Source: Liolophura sinensis (lineage: Eukaryota; Mollusca; Polyplacophora; Chitonida; Chitonidae). From it: a DNA stretch of 12,353 nucleotides. The stretch is taken from contig NW_027018118.1 in NCBI RefSeq assembly GCF_032854445.1, positions 64,001-76,353 of the forward strand, written 5' to 3'. A program made the position numbers and the translations under genes. Positions 1 through 8,262 of the stretch are shown in pieces; position 1 is the first letter of the stretch, and the number at the start of each line of letters is the position of its first letter. The notes below the pieces were generated by a model. It searched no databases, was not told where the DNA came from, and saw only the letters and a list, made by a program, of their open reading frames with translations.

Positions 1-92
1 TTAACTATGTACAATCGCGACTGGTCATTACTATATTCAACTTTTCATTATAAGTTATGTGCCCTTCGGTAGCCCAGACGACGTCAAATCTT

Positions 93-105
93 TGGGCCAA
101 GCCCA
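93..105. repeat. Short inverted repeat TGGGC-caa-GCCCA
   Basis: Five base pairs close a three-base loop. A further GCCCA at 72-76 could pair with the same TGGGC, so two alternative hairpins are possible. Monomer 3 changes a loop base (GGGCCGAGCCC) and keeps the stem. Confidence 0.45.
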
Positions 106-162
106 TTTAACTCACCCAGCAAATGTCTTACTTCTAAGTCGAAGACAAACTTAATGTCTTTA

Positions 163-174
163 TCTACATGTAGA
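163..174. repeat. 12-bp perfect palindrome TCTACATGTAGA (in every monomer)
   Basis: The sequence equals its own reverse complement. It lies 17 bp upstream of the TATA-like element and is unchanged in every copy read. A dyad of this size could be a site for a dimeric protein, or chance. Confidence 0.6.
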
Positions 175-190
175 AAAACCACACCATTTG

Positions 191-224
191 TATATAAAAA
201 AAAACACAAGGTACTTGATACAGT
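191..224 (+). promoter_or_regulatory. Candidate core promoter: TATATAAA plus CAGT initiator-like site (present in each monomer)
   Basis: In monomer 1, TATATAAA at 191-198 is a perfect TATAWAAR match, and the A of CAGTCC at 222 lies 31 bp downstream of its first T. In A8 copies the distance is 30 bp. RNA polymerase II promoters typically have this -30/-31 spacing, and ACAGTC matches five of six bases of the arthropod initiator TCAGTY. The pair recurs in every complete monomer, with TATACAAA in monomer 15 and a longer gap of 32 bp in the A10 copies. No good downstream promoter element is visible at +28. A TATA sequence is easily made by chance beside a poly-A tract, so function is inference. 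Confidence 0.35.
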
Positions 225-240
225 CCGCTGTAAAAAGTAC
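211..240 (+). other. Symmetric 30-nt hairpin-forming inverted repeat (in every monomer)
   Basis: Outer stem GTACTT (211-216) pairs with AAGTAC (235-240). A 2x2 internal loop GA/AA follows, then inner stem TACAG (219-223) with CTGTA (228-232), closed by loop TCCG (224-227). The hairpin starts in the other copies at 761, 1311, 1861, 2412, 2962, 3512, 4062, 4612, 5162, 5712, 6264, 6815, 7367, 7919, 8475, 9033, 9586, 10138, 10688, 11239, 11789 and 12341 (truncated). The stems are intact in all complete copies. Monomer 8 changes only the loop, to TCAG, and monomer 16 has one extra A. Because the whole monomer is conserved, stem conservation alone does not prove selection. Confidence 0.7.
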
Positions 241-359
241 AATTGAACACTGACCCACATCAATAAGGTGCCAAAAGATGCGCAATTGGGCCAGGCATCT
301 CCAGCTGTTGAAAAATTGCAAATTTCCTTGGTTTCCATGGAGTAAGAGCCGTTGCTGGG

Positions 360-367
360 CACGTGAT
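360..367 (-). promoter_or_regulatory. E-box CACGTG, CDEI-like on the minus strand (in every monomer)
   Basis: CACGTGAT on the plus strand reads ATCACGTG on the minus strand, an exact match to the RTCACGTG consensus bound by bHLH proteins such as yeast Cbf1. An eight-base match is weak evidence, and no CDEIII-like element or AT-rich CDEII tract follows. Confidence 0.25.
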
Positions 368-376
368 CTTGACATC

Positions 377-404
377 AATGATTATTCATTTGTGGCTACA
401 GCCA
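377..404. repeat. Two adjacent short inverted repeats
   Basis: AATGA-ttat-TCATT at 377-390 is followed two bases later by TGGCT-ac-AGCCA at 393-404. Each has a 5-bp stem. Both persist through most copies; monomer 14 loses one T between them. They may be chance structures in a 41% GC sequence. Confidence 0.4.
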
Positions 405-551
405 AAAGTATTGGTCGGAGAGCAACGCGGTTTGCACCATTCGATTTCTCGTCAAAAGATACGTCGGATTAGCCTCTTACCAGCAGCATTGGAACAGTTT
501 TTCTACTTTTGGATTTTTGCCTGGTCTTTTTGCGAATTGAAATCGGCTACA

Positions 552-1101
552 TTAACTATGTACAATCGCGACTGGTCATTACTATATTCAACTTTTCATT
601 ATAAGTTATGTGCCCTTCGGTAGCCCAGACGACGTCAAATCTTTGGGCCAAGCCCATTTAACTCACCCAGCAGTTGTCTTACTTCTAAGTCGAAGACAAA
701 CTCAATGTCTTTATCTACATGTAGAAAAACCACACCATTTGTATATAAAAAAAACACAAGGTACTTGATACAGTCCGCTGTAAAAAGTACAATTGAACAC
801 TGACCCACATCAATAAGGTGCCAAAAGATGCGCAATTGGGCCAGGCATCTCCAGCTGTTGAAAAATTGCAAATTTCCTTGGTTTCCATGGAGTAAGAGCC
901 GTTGCCGGGCACGTGATCTTGACATCAATGATTATTCATTTGTGGCTACAGCCAAAAGTATTGGTCGGAGAGCAACGCGGTTTGCACCATTCGATTTCTC
1001 GTCAAAAAATACGTCGGATTAGCCTCTTACCAGCAGCATTTAAACAGTTTTTCCACTTTTGGATTTTTGCCTGGTATTTTTTCTAATTGAAATCAACTAC
1101 A
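552..1101 (+). repeat. Satellite monomer 2 (550 bp)
   Basis: Variant state: CAGTTG, A8, GCCGGGC at about 904-910, AAAAAATA, TAAACAG at 1041-1047 in place of GGAACAG, TTCCAC, TTTTTTCTAATTG, and AATCAACTAC at the end in place of AATCGGCTAC. Monomer 13 shares the whole set and differs only by two single-base indels, so the two are probably recent copies of one ancestor. Confidence 0.95.
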
Positions 1102-1651
1102 TTAACTATGTACAATCGCGACTGGTCATTACTATATTCAACTTTTCATTATAAGTTATGTGCCCTTCGGTAGTCCAGACGACGTCAAATCTTTGGGCCG
1201 AGCCCATTTAACTCACCCAGCAAATGTCTTACTTCTAAGTCGAAGACAAACTCAATGTCTTTATCTACATGTAGAAAAACCACACCATTTGTATATAAAA
1301 AAAACCCAAGGTACTTGATACAGTCCGCTGTAAAAAGTACAATTGAACACTGACCCACATCAATAAGGTGCCAAAAGATGCGCAATTGGGCCAGGCATCT
1401 CCAGCTGTTGAAAAATTGCAAATTTCCTTGGTTTCCATGGAGTAAGAGCCGTTGCTGGGCACGTGATCTTGACATCAATGATTATTCATTTGTGGCTACA
1501 GCCAAAAGTATTGGTCGGAGAGCAACGCGGTTTGCACCATTCGATTTCTCGTCAAAAAATACGTCGGATTAGCCTCTTACCAGCAGCATTGGAACAGTTT
1601 TTCTACTTTTGGATTTTTGCCTGGTCTTTTTGCGAATTGAAATCGGCTACA
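1102..1651 (+). repeat. Satellite monomer 3 (550 bp)
   Basis: Variant state: CAAATG, A8 followed by CCCAAG (shared with monomers 4 and 14), and AAAAAATA. Two private substitutions are present: TAGTCCAG at about 1171-1178 and GGGCCGAGCCC at about 1196-1206, the second disturbing the loop of a small inverted repeat that is intact in the other copies. Confidence 0.95.
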
Positions 1652-2201
1652 TTAACTATGTACAATCGCGACTGGTCATTACTATATTCAACTTTTCATT
1701 ATAAGTTATGTGCCCTTCGGTAGCCCAGACGACGTCAAATCTTTGGGCCAAGCCCATTTAACTCACCCAGCAGTTGTCTTACTTCTAAGTCGAAGACAAA
1801 CTCAATGTCTTTATCTACATGTAGAAAAACCACACCATTTGTATATAAAAAAAACCCAAGGTACTTGATACAGTCCGCTGTAAAAAGTACAATTGAACAC
1901 TGACCCACATCAATAAGGTGCCAAAAGATGCGCAATTGGGCCAGGCATCTCCAGCTGTTGAAAAATTGCAAATTTCCTTGGTTTCCATGGAGTAAGAGCC
2001 GTTGCTGGGCACGTGATCTTGACATCAATGATTATTCATTTGTGGCTACAGCCAAAAGTATTGGTCGGAGAGCAACGCGGTTTGCACCATTCGATTTCTC
2101 GTCAAAAAATACGTCGGATTAGCCTCTTACCAGCAGCATTGGAACAGTTTTTCTACTTTTGGATTTTTGCCTGGTCTTTTTGCGAATTGAAATCGGCTAC
2201 A
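1652..2201 (+). repeat. Satellite monomer 4 (550 bp)
   Basis: Variant state: CAGTTG, A8 followed by CCCAAG, and AAAAAATA. It is nearly identical to monomer 3 except for the two-base CAAATG/CAGTTG site and monomer 3's private changes. It has no counterpart in block 2, so it marks the position of the one-monomer gain or loss. Confidence 0.95.
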
Positions 2202-2752
2202 TTAACTATGTACAATCGCGACTGGTCATTACTATATTCAACTTTTCATTATAAGTTATGTGCCCTTCGGTAGCCCAGACGACGTCAAATCTTTGGGCCA
2301 AGCCCATTTAACTCACCCAGCAGTTGTCTTACTTCTAAGTCGAAGACAAACTCAATGTCTTTATCTACATGTAGAAAAACCACACCATTTGTATATAAAA
2401 AAAAACACAAGGTACTTGATACAGTCCGCTGTAAAAAGTACAATTGAACACTGACCCACATCAATAAGGTGCCAAAAGATGCGCAATTGGGCCAGGCATC
2501 TCCAGCTGTTGAAAAATTGCAAATTTCCTTGGTTTCCATGGAGTAAGAGCCGTTGCTGGGCACGTGATCTTGACATCAATGATTATTCATTTGTGGCTAC
2601 AGCCAAAAGTATTTGTCGGAGAGCAACGCGGTAGGCACCATTCGATTTCTCGTCAAAAAATACGTCGGATTAGCCTCTTACCAGCAGCATTGGAACAGTT
2701 TTTCTACTTTTGGATTTTTGCCTGGTCTTTTTGCGAATTGAAATCGGCTACA
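2202..2752 (+). repeat. Satellite monomer 5 (551 bp)
   Basis: Variant state: CAGTTG, A9 tract, TATTTGTC with T at 2614 (shared only with monomer 15), private GGTAGGCACC at about 2630-2639, and AAAAAATA. The extra A accounts for the additional base. Confidence 0.95.
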
Positions 2753-3302
2753 TTAACAATGTACAATCGCGACTGGTCATTACTATATTCAACTTTTCAT
2801 TATAAGTTATGTGCCCTTCGGTAGCCCAGACGACGTCAAATCTTTGGGCCAAGCCCATTTAACTCACCCAGCAGTTGTCTTACTTCTAAGTCGAAGACAA
2901 ACTCAATGTCTTTATCTACATGTAGAAAAACCACACCATTTGTATATAAAAAAAACACAAGGTACTTGATACAGTCCGCTGTAAAAAGTACAGTTGAACA
3001 CTGACCCACATCAATAAGGTGCCAAAAGATGCGCAATTGGGCCAGGCATCTCCAGCTGTTGAAAAATTGCAAATTTCCTTGGTTTCCATGGAGTAAGAGC
3101 CGTTGCTGGGCACGTGATCTTGACATCAATGATTATTCATTTGTGGCTACAGCCAAAAGTATTAGTCGGAGAGCAACGCGGTCTGCACCATTCGATTTCT
3201 CGTCAAAAGATACGTCGGATTAGCCTCTTACCAGCAGCATTGGAACAGTTTTTCTACTTTTGGATTTTTGCCTGGTATTTTTTCTAATTGAAATCGGCTA
3301 CA
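2753..3302 (+). repeat. Satellite monomer 6 (550 bp)
   Basis: It begins TTAACAATG, a private change in the anchor. Other variants: ACAGTTGAAC with G at 2993 (shared only with monomer 16), ATTAGTCGG, GGTCTGCACC, AAAAGATA, and TTCTAC combined with TTTTTTCTAATTG. That last pairing occurs only here and in monomer 16. Confidence 0.95.
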
Positions 3303-3852
3303 TTAACTATGTACAATCGCGACTGGTCATTACTATATTCAACTTTTCATTATAAGTTATGTGCCCTTCGGTAGCCCAGACGACGTCAAATCTTTGGGCC
3401 AAGCCCATTTAACTCACCCAGCAGTTGTCTTACTTCTAAGTCGAAGACAAACTCAATGTCTTTATCTACATGTAGAAAAACAACACCATTTGTATATAAA
3501 AAAAACACAATGTACTTGATACAGTCCGCTGTAAAAAGTACAATTGAACACTGACCCACATCAATAAGGTGCCAAAAGATGCGCAATTGGGCCAGGCATC
3601 TCCAGCTGTTGAAAAATTGCAAATTTCCTTGGTTTCCATGGAGTAAGAGCCGTTGCTGGGCACGTGATCTTGACATCAATGATTATTCATTTGTGGCTAC
3701 AGCCAAAAGTATTGGTCGGAGAGCAACGCGGTTTGCACCATTCGATTTCTCGTCAAAAGATACGTCGGATTAGCCTCTTACCAGCAGCATTGGAACAGTT
3801 TTTCTACTTTTGGATTTTTGCCTGGTCTTTTTGCGAATTGAAATCGGCTACA
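3303..3852 (+). repeat. Satellite monomer 7 (550 bp)
   Basis: Variant state: CAGTTG, CAACACC at 3481 (shared with monomers 8 and 17), private CAATGTAC just before the hairpin at 3512, AAAAGATA, TTCTAC and TTTTTGCGAATTG. With monomer 8 it forms a pair whose 3' pattern repeats in monomers 9 and 10. Confidence 0.95.
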
Positions 3853-4402
3853 TTAACTATGTACAATCGCGACTGGTCATTACTATATTCAACTTTTCAT
3901 TATAAGTTATGTGCCCTTCGGTAGCCCAGACGACGTCAAATCTTTGGGCCAAGCCCATTTAACTCACCCAGCAAATGTCTTACTTCTAAGTCGAAGACAA
4001 ACTCAATGTCTTTATCTACATGTAGAAAAACAACACCATTTGTATATAAAAAAAACACAAGGTACTTGATACAGTCAGCTGTAAAAAGTACAATTGAACA
4101 CTGACCCACATCAATAAGGTGCCAAAAGATGCGCAATTGGGCCAGGCATCTCCAGCTGTTGAAAAATTGCAAATTTCCTTGGTTTCCATGGAGTAAGAGC
4201 CGTTGCTGGGCACGTGATCTTGACATCAATGATTATTCATTTGTGGCTACAGCCAAAAGTATTGGTCGGAGAGCAACGCGGTTTGCACCATTCGATTTCT
4301 CGTCAAAAAATACGTCGGATTAGCCTCTTACCAGCAGCATTGGAACAGTTTTTCCACTTTTGGATTTTTGCCTGGTATTTTTGCGAATTGAAATCGGCTA
4401 CA
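3853..4402 (+). repeat. Satellite monomer 8 (550 bp)
   Basis: Variant state: CAAATG, CAACACC, AAAAAATA, TTCCAC and GGTATTTTTGCGAATTG. The 30-nt hairpin at 4062-4091 has loop TCAG in place of TCCG while the stem is unchanged. Its 3' part mixes features of the two common end types and is shared with monomer 10. Confidence 0.95.
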
Positions 4403-4952
4403 TTAACTATGTACAATCGCGACTGGTCATTACTATATTCAACTTTTCATTATAAGTTATGTGCCCTTCGGTAGCCCAGACGACGTCAAATCTTTGGGCC
4501 AAGCCCATTTAACTCACCCAGCAGTTGTCTTACTTCTAAGTCGAAGACAAACTCAATGTCTTTATCTACATGTAGAAAAACCACACCATTTGTATATAAA
4601 AAAAACACAAGGTACTTGATACAGTCCGCTGTAAAAAGTACAATTGAACACTGACCCACATCAATAAGGTGCCAAAAGATGCGCAATTGGGCCAGGCATC
4701 TCCAGCTGTTGAAAAATTGCAAATTTCCTTGGTTTCCATGGAGTAAGAGCCGTTGCTGGGCACGTGATCTTGACATCAATGATTATTCATTTGTGGCTAC
4801 AGCCAAAAGTATTGGTCGGAGAGCAACGCGGTTTGCACCATTCGATTTCTCGTCAAAAGATACGTCGGATTAGCCTCTTACCAGCAGCATTGGAACAGTT
4901 TTTCTACTTTTGGATTTTTGCCTGGTCTTTTTGCGAATTGAAATCGGCTACA
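4403..4952 (+). repeat. Satellite monomer 9 (550 bp, working consensus)
   Basis: It carries the majority state at every diagnostic site examined: CAGTTG, ACTCAATG, CCACACC, A8, CACAAG, ACAATTG, GCTGGGC, TTGGTCGG, GGTTTGCACC, AAAAGATA, GGAACAG, TTCTAC and TTTTTGCGAATTG. The hand count of 226 G+C in 550 and 19 CpG was made on this sequence. Confidence 0.95.
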
Positions 4953-5502
4953 TTAACTATGTACAATCGCGACTGGTCATTACTATATTCAACTTTTCAT
5001 TATAAGTTATGTGCCCTTCGGTAGCCCAGACGACGTCAAATCTTTGGGCCAAGCCCATTTAACTCACCCAGCAGTTGTCTTACTTCTAAGTCGAAGACAA
5101 ACTCAATGTCTTTATCTACATGTAGAAAAACCACACCATTTGTATATAAAAAAAACACAAGGTACTTGATACAGTCCGCTGTAAAAAGTACAATTGAACA
5201 CTGACCCACATCAATAAGGTGCCAAAAGATGCGCAATTGGGCCAGGCATCTCCAGCTGTTGAAAAATTGCAAATTTCCTTGGTTTCCATGGAGTAAGAGC
5301 CGTTGCTGGGCACGTGATCTTGACATCAATGATTATTCATTTGTGGCTACAGCCAAAAGTATTGGTCGGAGAGCAACGCGGTTCGCACCATTCGATTTCT
5401 CGTCAAAAAATACGTCGGATTAGCCTCTTACCAGCAGCATTGGAACAGTTTTTCCACTTTTGGATTTTTGCCTGGTATTTTTGCGAATTGAAATCGGCTA
5501 CA
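4953..5502 (+). repeat. Satellite monomer 10 (550 bp)
   Basis: Variant state: CAGTTG, CCACACC, A8, private GGTTCGCACC at about 5381-5390, AAAAAATA, TTCCAC and GGTATTTTTGCGAATTG. The last three are shared with monomer 8, giving an alternating two-monomer pattern over monomers 7-10. Confidence 0.95.
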
Positions 5503-6052
5503 TTAACTATGTACAATCGCGACTGGTCATTACTATATTCAACTTTTCATTATAAGTTATGTGCCCTTCGGTAGCCCAGACGACGTCAAATCTTTGGGCC
5601 AAGCCCATTTAACTCACCCAGCAGTTGTCTTACTTCTAAGTCGAAGACAAACTCAATGTCTTTATCTACATGTAGAAAAACCACACCATTTGTATATAAA
5701 AAAAACACAAGGTACTTGATACAGTCCGCTGTAAAAAGTACAATTGAACACTGACCCACATCAATAAGGTGCCAAAAGATGCGCAATTGGGCCAGGCATC
5801 TCCAGCTGTTGAAAAATTGCAAATTTCCTTGGTTTCCATGGAGTAAGAGCCGTTGCTGGGCACGTGATCTTGACATCAATGATTATTCATTTGTGGCTAC
5901 AGCCAAAAGTATTGGTCGGAGAGCAACGCGGTTTGCACCATTCGATTTCTCGTCAAAAGATACGTCGGATTAGCTTCTTACCAGCAGCATTGGAACAGTT
6001 TTTCTACTTTTAGATTTTTGCCTGGTCTTTTTGCGAATTGAAATCGGCTACA
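5503..6052 (+). repeat. Satellite monomer 11 (550 bp)
   Basis: It matches the working consensus except for two private C-to-T or G-to-A changes, AGCTTCTTA near 5973 and TTTTAGATT near 6010. It is the last monomer before the order restarts at 6053. Confidence 0.95.
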
Positions 6053-6604
6053 TTAACTATGTACAATCGCGACTGGTCATTACTATATTCAACTTTTCAT
6101 TATAAGTTATGTGCCCTTCGGTAGCCCAGACGACGTCAAATCTTTGGGCCAAGCCCATTTAACTCACCCAGCAAATGTCTTACTTCTAAGTCGAAGACAA
6201 ACTTAATGTCTTTATCTACATGTAGAAAAACCACACCATTTGTATATAAAAAAAAAACACAAGGTACTTGATACAGTCCGCTGTAAAAAGTACAATTGAA
6301 CACTGACCCACATCAATAAGGTGCCAAAAGATGCGCAATTGGGCCAGGCATCTCCAGCTGTTGAAAAATTGCAAATTTCCTTGGTTTCCATGGAGTAAGA
6401 GCCGTTGCTGGGCACGTGATCTTGACATCAATGATTATTCATTTGTGGCTACAGCCAAAAGTATTGGTCGGAGAGCAACGCGGTCTGCACCATTCGATTT
6501 CTCGTCAAAAGATACGTCGGATTAGCCTCTTACCAGCAGCATTGGAACAGTTTTTCTACTTTTGGATTTTTGCCTGGTCTTTTTGCGAATTGAAATCGGC
6601 TACA
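6053..6604 (+). repeat. Satellite monomer 12 (552 bp)
   Basis: It has CAAATG and ACTTAATG as in monomer 1, an A10 tract (two extra A, which explains the length), GGTCTGCACC and AAAAGATA. It opens the second higher-order block. Confidence 0.95.
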
Positions 6605-7156
6605 TTAACTATGTACAATCGCGACTGGTCATTACTATATTCAACTTTTCATTATAAGTTATGTGCCCTTCGGTAGCCCAGACGACGTCAAATCTTTGGG
6701 CCAAGCCCATTTAACTCACCCAGCAGTTGTCTTACTTCTAAGTCGAAGACAAACTCAATGTCTTTATCTACATGTAGAAAAACCACACCATTTGTATATA
6801 AAAAAAAACACAAGGTACTTGATACAGTCCGCTGTAAAAAGTACAATTGAACACTGACCCACATCAATAAGGTGCCAAAAGATGCGCAATTGGGCCAGGC
6901 ATCTCCAGCTGTTGAAAAATTGCAAATTTCCTTGGTTTCCATGGAGTAAGAGCCGTTGCCGGGCACGTGATCTTGACATCAATGATTATTCATTTGTGGC
7001 TACAGCCAAAAGTATTGGTCGGAGAGCAACGCGGTTTGCACCATTCGATTTCTCGTCAAAAAATACGTCGGATTAGCCTCTTACCAGCAGCATTTAAACA
7101 GTTTTTCCACTTTTGGATTTTTGCCTGGTATTTTTTCTAATTGAAATCAACCTACA
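6605..7156 (+). repeat. Satellite monomer 13 (552 bp)
   Basis: It carries monomer 2's full variant set: GCCGGGC, AAAAAATA, TAAACAG at 7095, TTCCAC, TTTTTTCTAATTG and AATCAA before the terminal CTAC. It differs by an A9 tract and one inserted C at about 7151-7152. That C is the first non-poly-A indel in the window and begins the indel cluster. Confidence 0.95.
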
Positions 7157-7707
7157 TTAACTATGTACAATCGCGACTGGTCATTACTATATTCAACTTT
7201 TCATTATAAGTTATGTGCCCTTCGGTAGCCCAGACGACGTCAAATCTTTGGGCCAAGCCCATTTAACTCACCCAGCAAATGTCTTACTTCTAAGTCGAAG
7301 ACGAAACTCAATGTCTTTATCTACATGTAGAAAAACCACACCATTTGTATATAAAAAAAACCCAAGGTACTTGATACAGTCCGCTGTAAAAAGTACAATT
7401 GAACACTGACCCACATCAATAGGTGCCAAAAGATGCGCAATTGGGCCAGGCATCTCCAGCTGTTGAAAAATTGCTAAATTTCCTTGGTTTCCATGGAGTA
7501 AGAGCCGTTGCTGGGCACGTGATCTTGACATCAATGATTATTCATTGTGGCTACAGCCAAAAGTATTGGTCGGAGAGCAACGCGGTTTGCACCATTCGAT
7601 TTCTCGTCAAAAAATACGTCGGATTAGCCTCTTACCAGCAGCATTGGAACAGTTTTTCTACTTTTGGATTTTTGCCTGGTCTTTTTTGCGAATTGAAATC
7701 GGCTACA
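7157..7707 (+). repeat. Satellite monomer 14 (551 bp, indel-rich)
   Basis: It has CAAATG and CCCAAG as in monomer 3. Five small indels occur: extra G at 7303, missing A near 7420, extra T at 7475, missing T near 7546 and extra T in the T-run near 7681. They sum to the observed length. They produce artificial longer open frames, for example 7423-7779. Confidence 0.95.
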
Positions 7708-8262
7708 TTAACTATGTACAATCGCGACTGGTCATTACTATATTCAACTTTTCATTATAAGTTATGTGCCCTTCGGTAGCCCAGACGACGTCAAATCTTT
7801 GGGCCAAGCCCATTTAACTCACCCAGCAGTTGTCTTACTTCTAAGTCGAAGACAAACTCAATGTCTTTATCTACATGTAGAAAAACCACACCATTTGTAT
7901 ACAAAAAAAAAACACAAGGTACTTGATACAGTCCGCTGTAAAAAGTACAATTGAACACTGACCCACATCAATAAGGTGCCAAAAGATGCGCAATTGGGCC
8001 AGGCATCTCCAGCTGTTGAAAAAATTGCAAATTTCCTTGGTTTCCATGGAGTAAGAGCCGTTGCTGGGCACGTGATCTTGACATCAATGATTATTCATTT
8101 GTGGCTACAGCCAAAAGTATTTGTCCGGAGAGCAACGCGGTTTTGCACCATTCGATTTCTCGTCAAAAAATACGTCGGATTAGCCTCTTACCAGCAGCAT
8201 TGGAACAGTTTTTCTACTTTTGGATTTTTGCCTGGTCTTTTTGCGAATTGAAATCGGCTACA
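7708..8262 (+). repeat. Satellite monomer 15 (555 bp, indel-rich)
   Basis: It has TATTTGTC as in monomer 5. Length changes are an A10 tract, an extra A near 8020, an extra C in GTCCGG near 8125 and an extra T in GGTTTTGCACC near 8141. The TATA-like element reads TATACAAA here instead of TATATAAA. Confidence 0.95.

Larger units (their letters stand above)
1..551 (+). repeat. Satellite monomer 1 (551 bp)
   Basis: Variant state: CAAATG at 120-125 (most copies have CAGTTG), ACTTAATG with T at 152 (shared only with monomer 12), A9 tract at 196-204, GCTGGGC, AAAAGATA, and TTTTTGCGAATTG near the end. The extra A explains the length of 551. It is the first-position monomer of the higher-order series. 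Confidence 0.95.
1..6052 (+). repeat. Higher-order repeat block 1 (monomers 1-11)
   Basis: Eleven monomers carry a distinctive order of diagnostic variants: T at 152 in monomer 1; TAA at 1041 and CAACTAC at its end in monomer 2; CCCAAG after the poly-A in monomers 3 and 4; TATTTGTC in monomer 5; ACAGTTG in monomer 6; CAACACC in monomers 7 and 8. The series restarts at 6053. Lengths here are 550 bp except 551 bp in monomers 1 and 5, each explained by one extra A in the poly-A tract. That absence of other indels indicates a good-quality consensus. The block start is set by the window edge, so the true period could be longer than 11. Confidence 0.7.

Noticed and set aside
61-80. CENP-B box
   Set aside because: TTCG-containing sites here and at about 439 and CGAA sites on the other strand lack the required CGGG and the central A at the proper spacing.
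405-460. tRNA-like Pol III A and B boxes (TGGTCGGAGAG and CATTCGATTTC)
   Set aside because: Both match the consensus poorly, their spacing is short for a tRNA and no acceptor or T-arm stem can be drawn.
1185-1478. Recurrent 97-codon minus-strand open frame, one per monomer in many copies
   Set aside because: The protein has no recognisable domain. Its frame is broken or rejoined by poly-A length (A8 versus A9), and a similar frame in another phase takes its place in A9 copies. It recurs only because the satellite recurs.
4764-5024. Recurrent 86-codon plus-strand open frame
   Set aside because: It crosses the monomer junction, ends in the conserved TTCGGTAG and is lost in copies with ordinary substitutions such as the CTAATTG end. 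There is no codon-position bias in variants and no known family.
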